Assembly (NCBI GenBank): GCA_012728295.1
Contig: JAAYFJ010000057.1
Span: 1 to 64,000 of the forward strand
Source: Tissierellia bacterium
Lineage (GTDB): Bacteria; Bacillota; Clostridia; Tissierellales; Peptoniphilaceae
DNA length: 64,000 nucleotides
Reading direction: 5' to 3'
Positions within the stretch are counted from its first letter, which is position 1. Every line of letters starts with the position of its first letter. Positions 63,782-64,000 of this stretch are shown piece by piece. The position numbers and the translations under genes were made by a program. Below the pieces are notes generated by a model, which was not told where the DNA came from, ran no database searches, and saw nothing but the letters and a program-made list of their open reading frames with translations.

Positions 63782-64000
63782 ATGGATAAAACGTGGTATT
63801 TAGAAAATCTAAAAAGGAAAATGGGACCGTACTACGATATCCAGGAGGATGTTGCTCACAATGGATATTTATGTGATATATATGCCAGGTTTTTTATTCG
63901 CAATGAACGCTATATAGCAACCAAGAAGGCTGTTATCTATGGTGTGGAAAAGAATCAACACATATTTGTTAAATACGTCCCTAAAATAGGGGTTGAAGAA
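63782..64000 (+). CDS. Hypothetical protein, 3'-truncated by the window edge
   Basis: An open frame of 73 codons runs off the end of the window. The ATG has TTAGGAGGAGCA directly upstream, a strong ribosome-binding site, which makes it a real gene start. The visible part (MDKTWYLENLKRKMG, then DVAHNGYLCDIYARFFIRNERY) is soluble, rich in aromatic and charged residues, and not recognised. It has no signal peptide, so it is probably cytoplasmic. Confidence 0.7.
   Translation, partial: MDKTWYLENLKRKMGPYYDIQEDVAHNGYLCDIYARFFIRNERYIATKKAVIYGVEKNQHIFVKYVPKIGVEE

Noticed and set aside
1..64000. CRISPR arrays, tRNA or rRNA genes, prophage
   Set aside because: No regularly spaced short repeats, cloverleaf sequences, rRNA sequence or phage structural genes were seen on reading both strands.

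Overview
The window looks like chromosome of a low-GC, Gram-positive, probably anaerobic member of the Clostridia. The evidence is AT-rich DNA, strong AGGAGG ribosome-binding sites, TTG and GTG starts, a two-cluster 2[4Fe-4S] ferredoxin, an SLH-anchored surface protein, a Firmicute-type tmk-darA-holB-ricT cluster, a GlgC/GlgD pair, many lipoproteins and no outer-membrane genes. I saw no rRNA, tRNA, CRISPR array or prophage. The species cannot be named from the sequence.

Layout. 1-1308: 3' end of an S-layer-anchored repeat protein. 1589-6560: zinc-ribbon protein, PLP decarboxylase, thymidylate kinase, two tandem cyclic-di-AMP-receptor-like proteins, DNA polymerase III delta' and RicT. 6623-11399: DUF4349 lipoprotein, ornithine-cyclodeaminase-family enzyme, tautomerase, ferredoxin and oligoendopeptidase F. 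11455-15016: secreted beta-propeller protein and a lipoprotein on the minus strand. 15104-21629: a complete phosphate regulon, pstSCAB-phoU-phoPR, behind TTTACA repeats that look like a Pho box. 21807-27471: trmN6 and rsmI, then nurA, rnmV, tatD and herA, so the two halves of a NurA-HerA DNA-end-processing pair lie in one gene run. 27490-33117: glycogen synthesis glgB-C-D-A.

33300-42570: frameshifted YkvI-type transporter, lipoproteins, type 2 IPP isomerase, LCP protein, a C39-like protease-fold protein, proC and a DEAD-box helicase. 42578-48805: an ABC-2 exporter divergent from a two-component system, then a decayed MFS efflux gene with a possible leader-peptide attenuator. Related hairpin sequences occur at both edges of this stretch. 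48820-53587: PadR regulator with DUF2812 protein, then a TroABCD-type metal ABC importer whose last permease carries a C-terminal winged-helix-like extension. 53639-56775: gamma-glutamyltransferase and nicotinate phosphoribosyltransferase. 56892-57739: gene-poor, with a degraded insertion-like element and a small ORF. 57797-61184: a second, divergent pst operon whose PstS is frameshifted just after the signal peptide. 61279-64000: NSS-family sodium symporter, nitroreductase-like protein and the start of an unrecognised gene.

Functional themes are phosphate acquisition (two systems, one visibly Pho-controlled), nucleotide and DNA maintenance, glycogen storage, peptide use, metal uptake and envelope proteins. 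The points most worth a second look are the tandem DarA paralogue without its long loop, the split nurA/herA pair in a housekeeping cluster, the permease-winged-helix fusion, the pstS2 frameshift, the dispersed hairpin elements and the leader region before the broken efflux gene.
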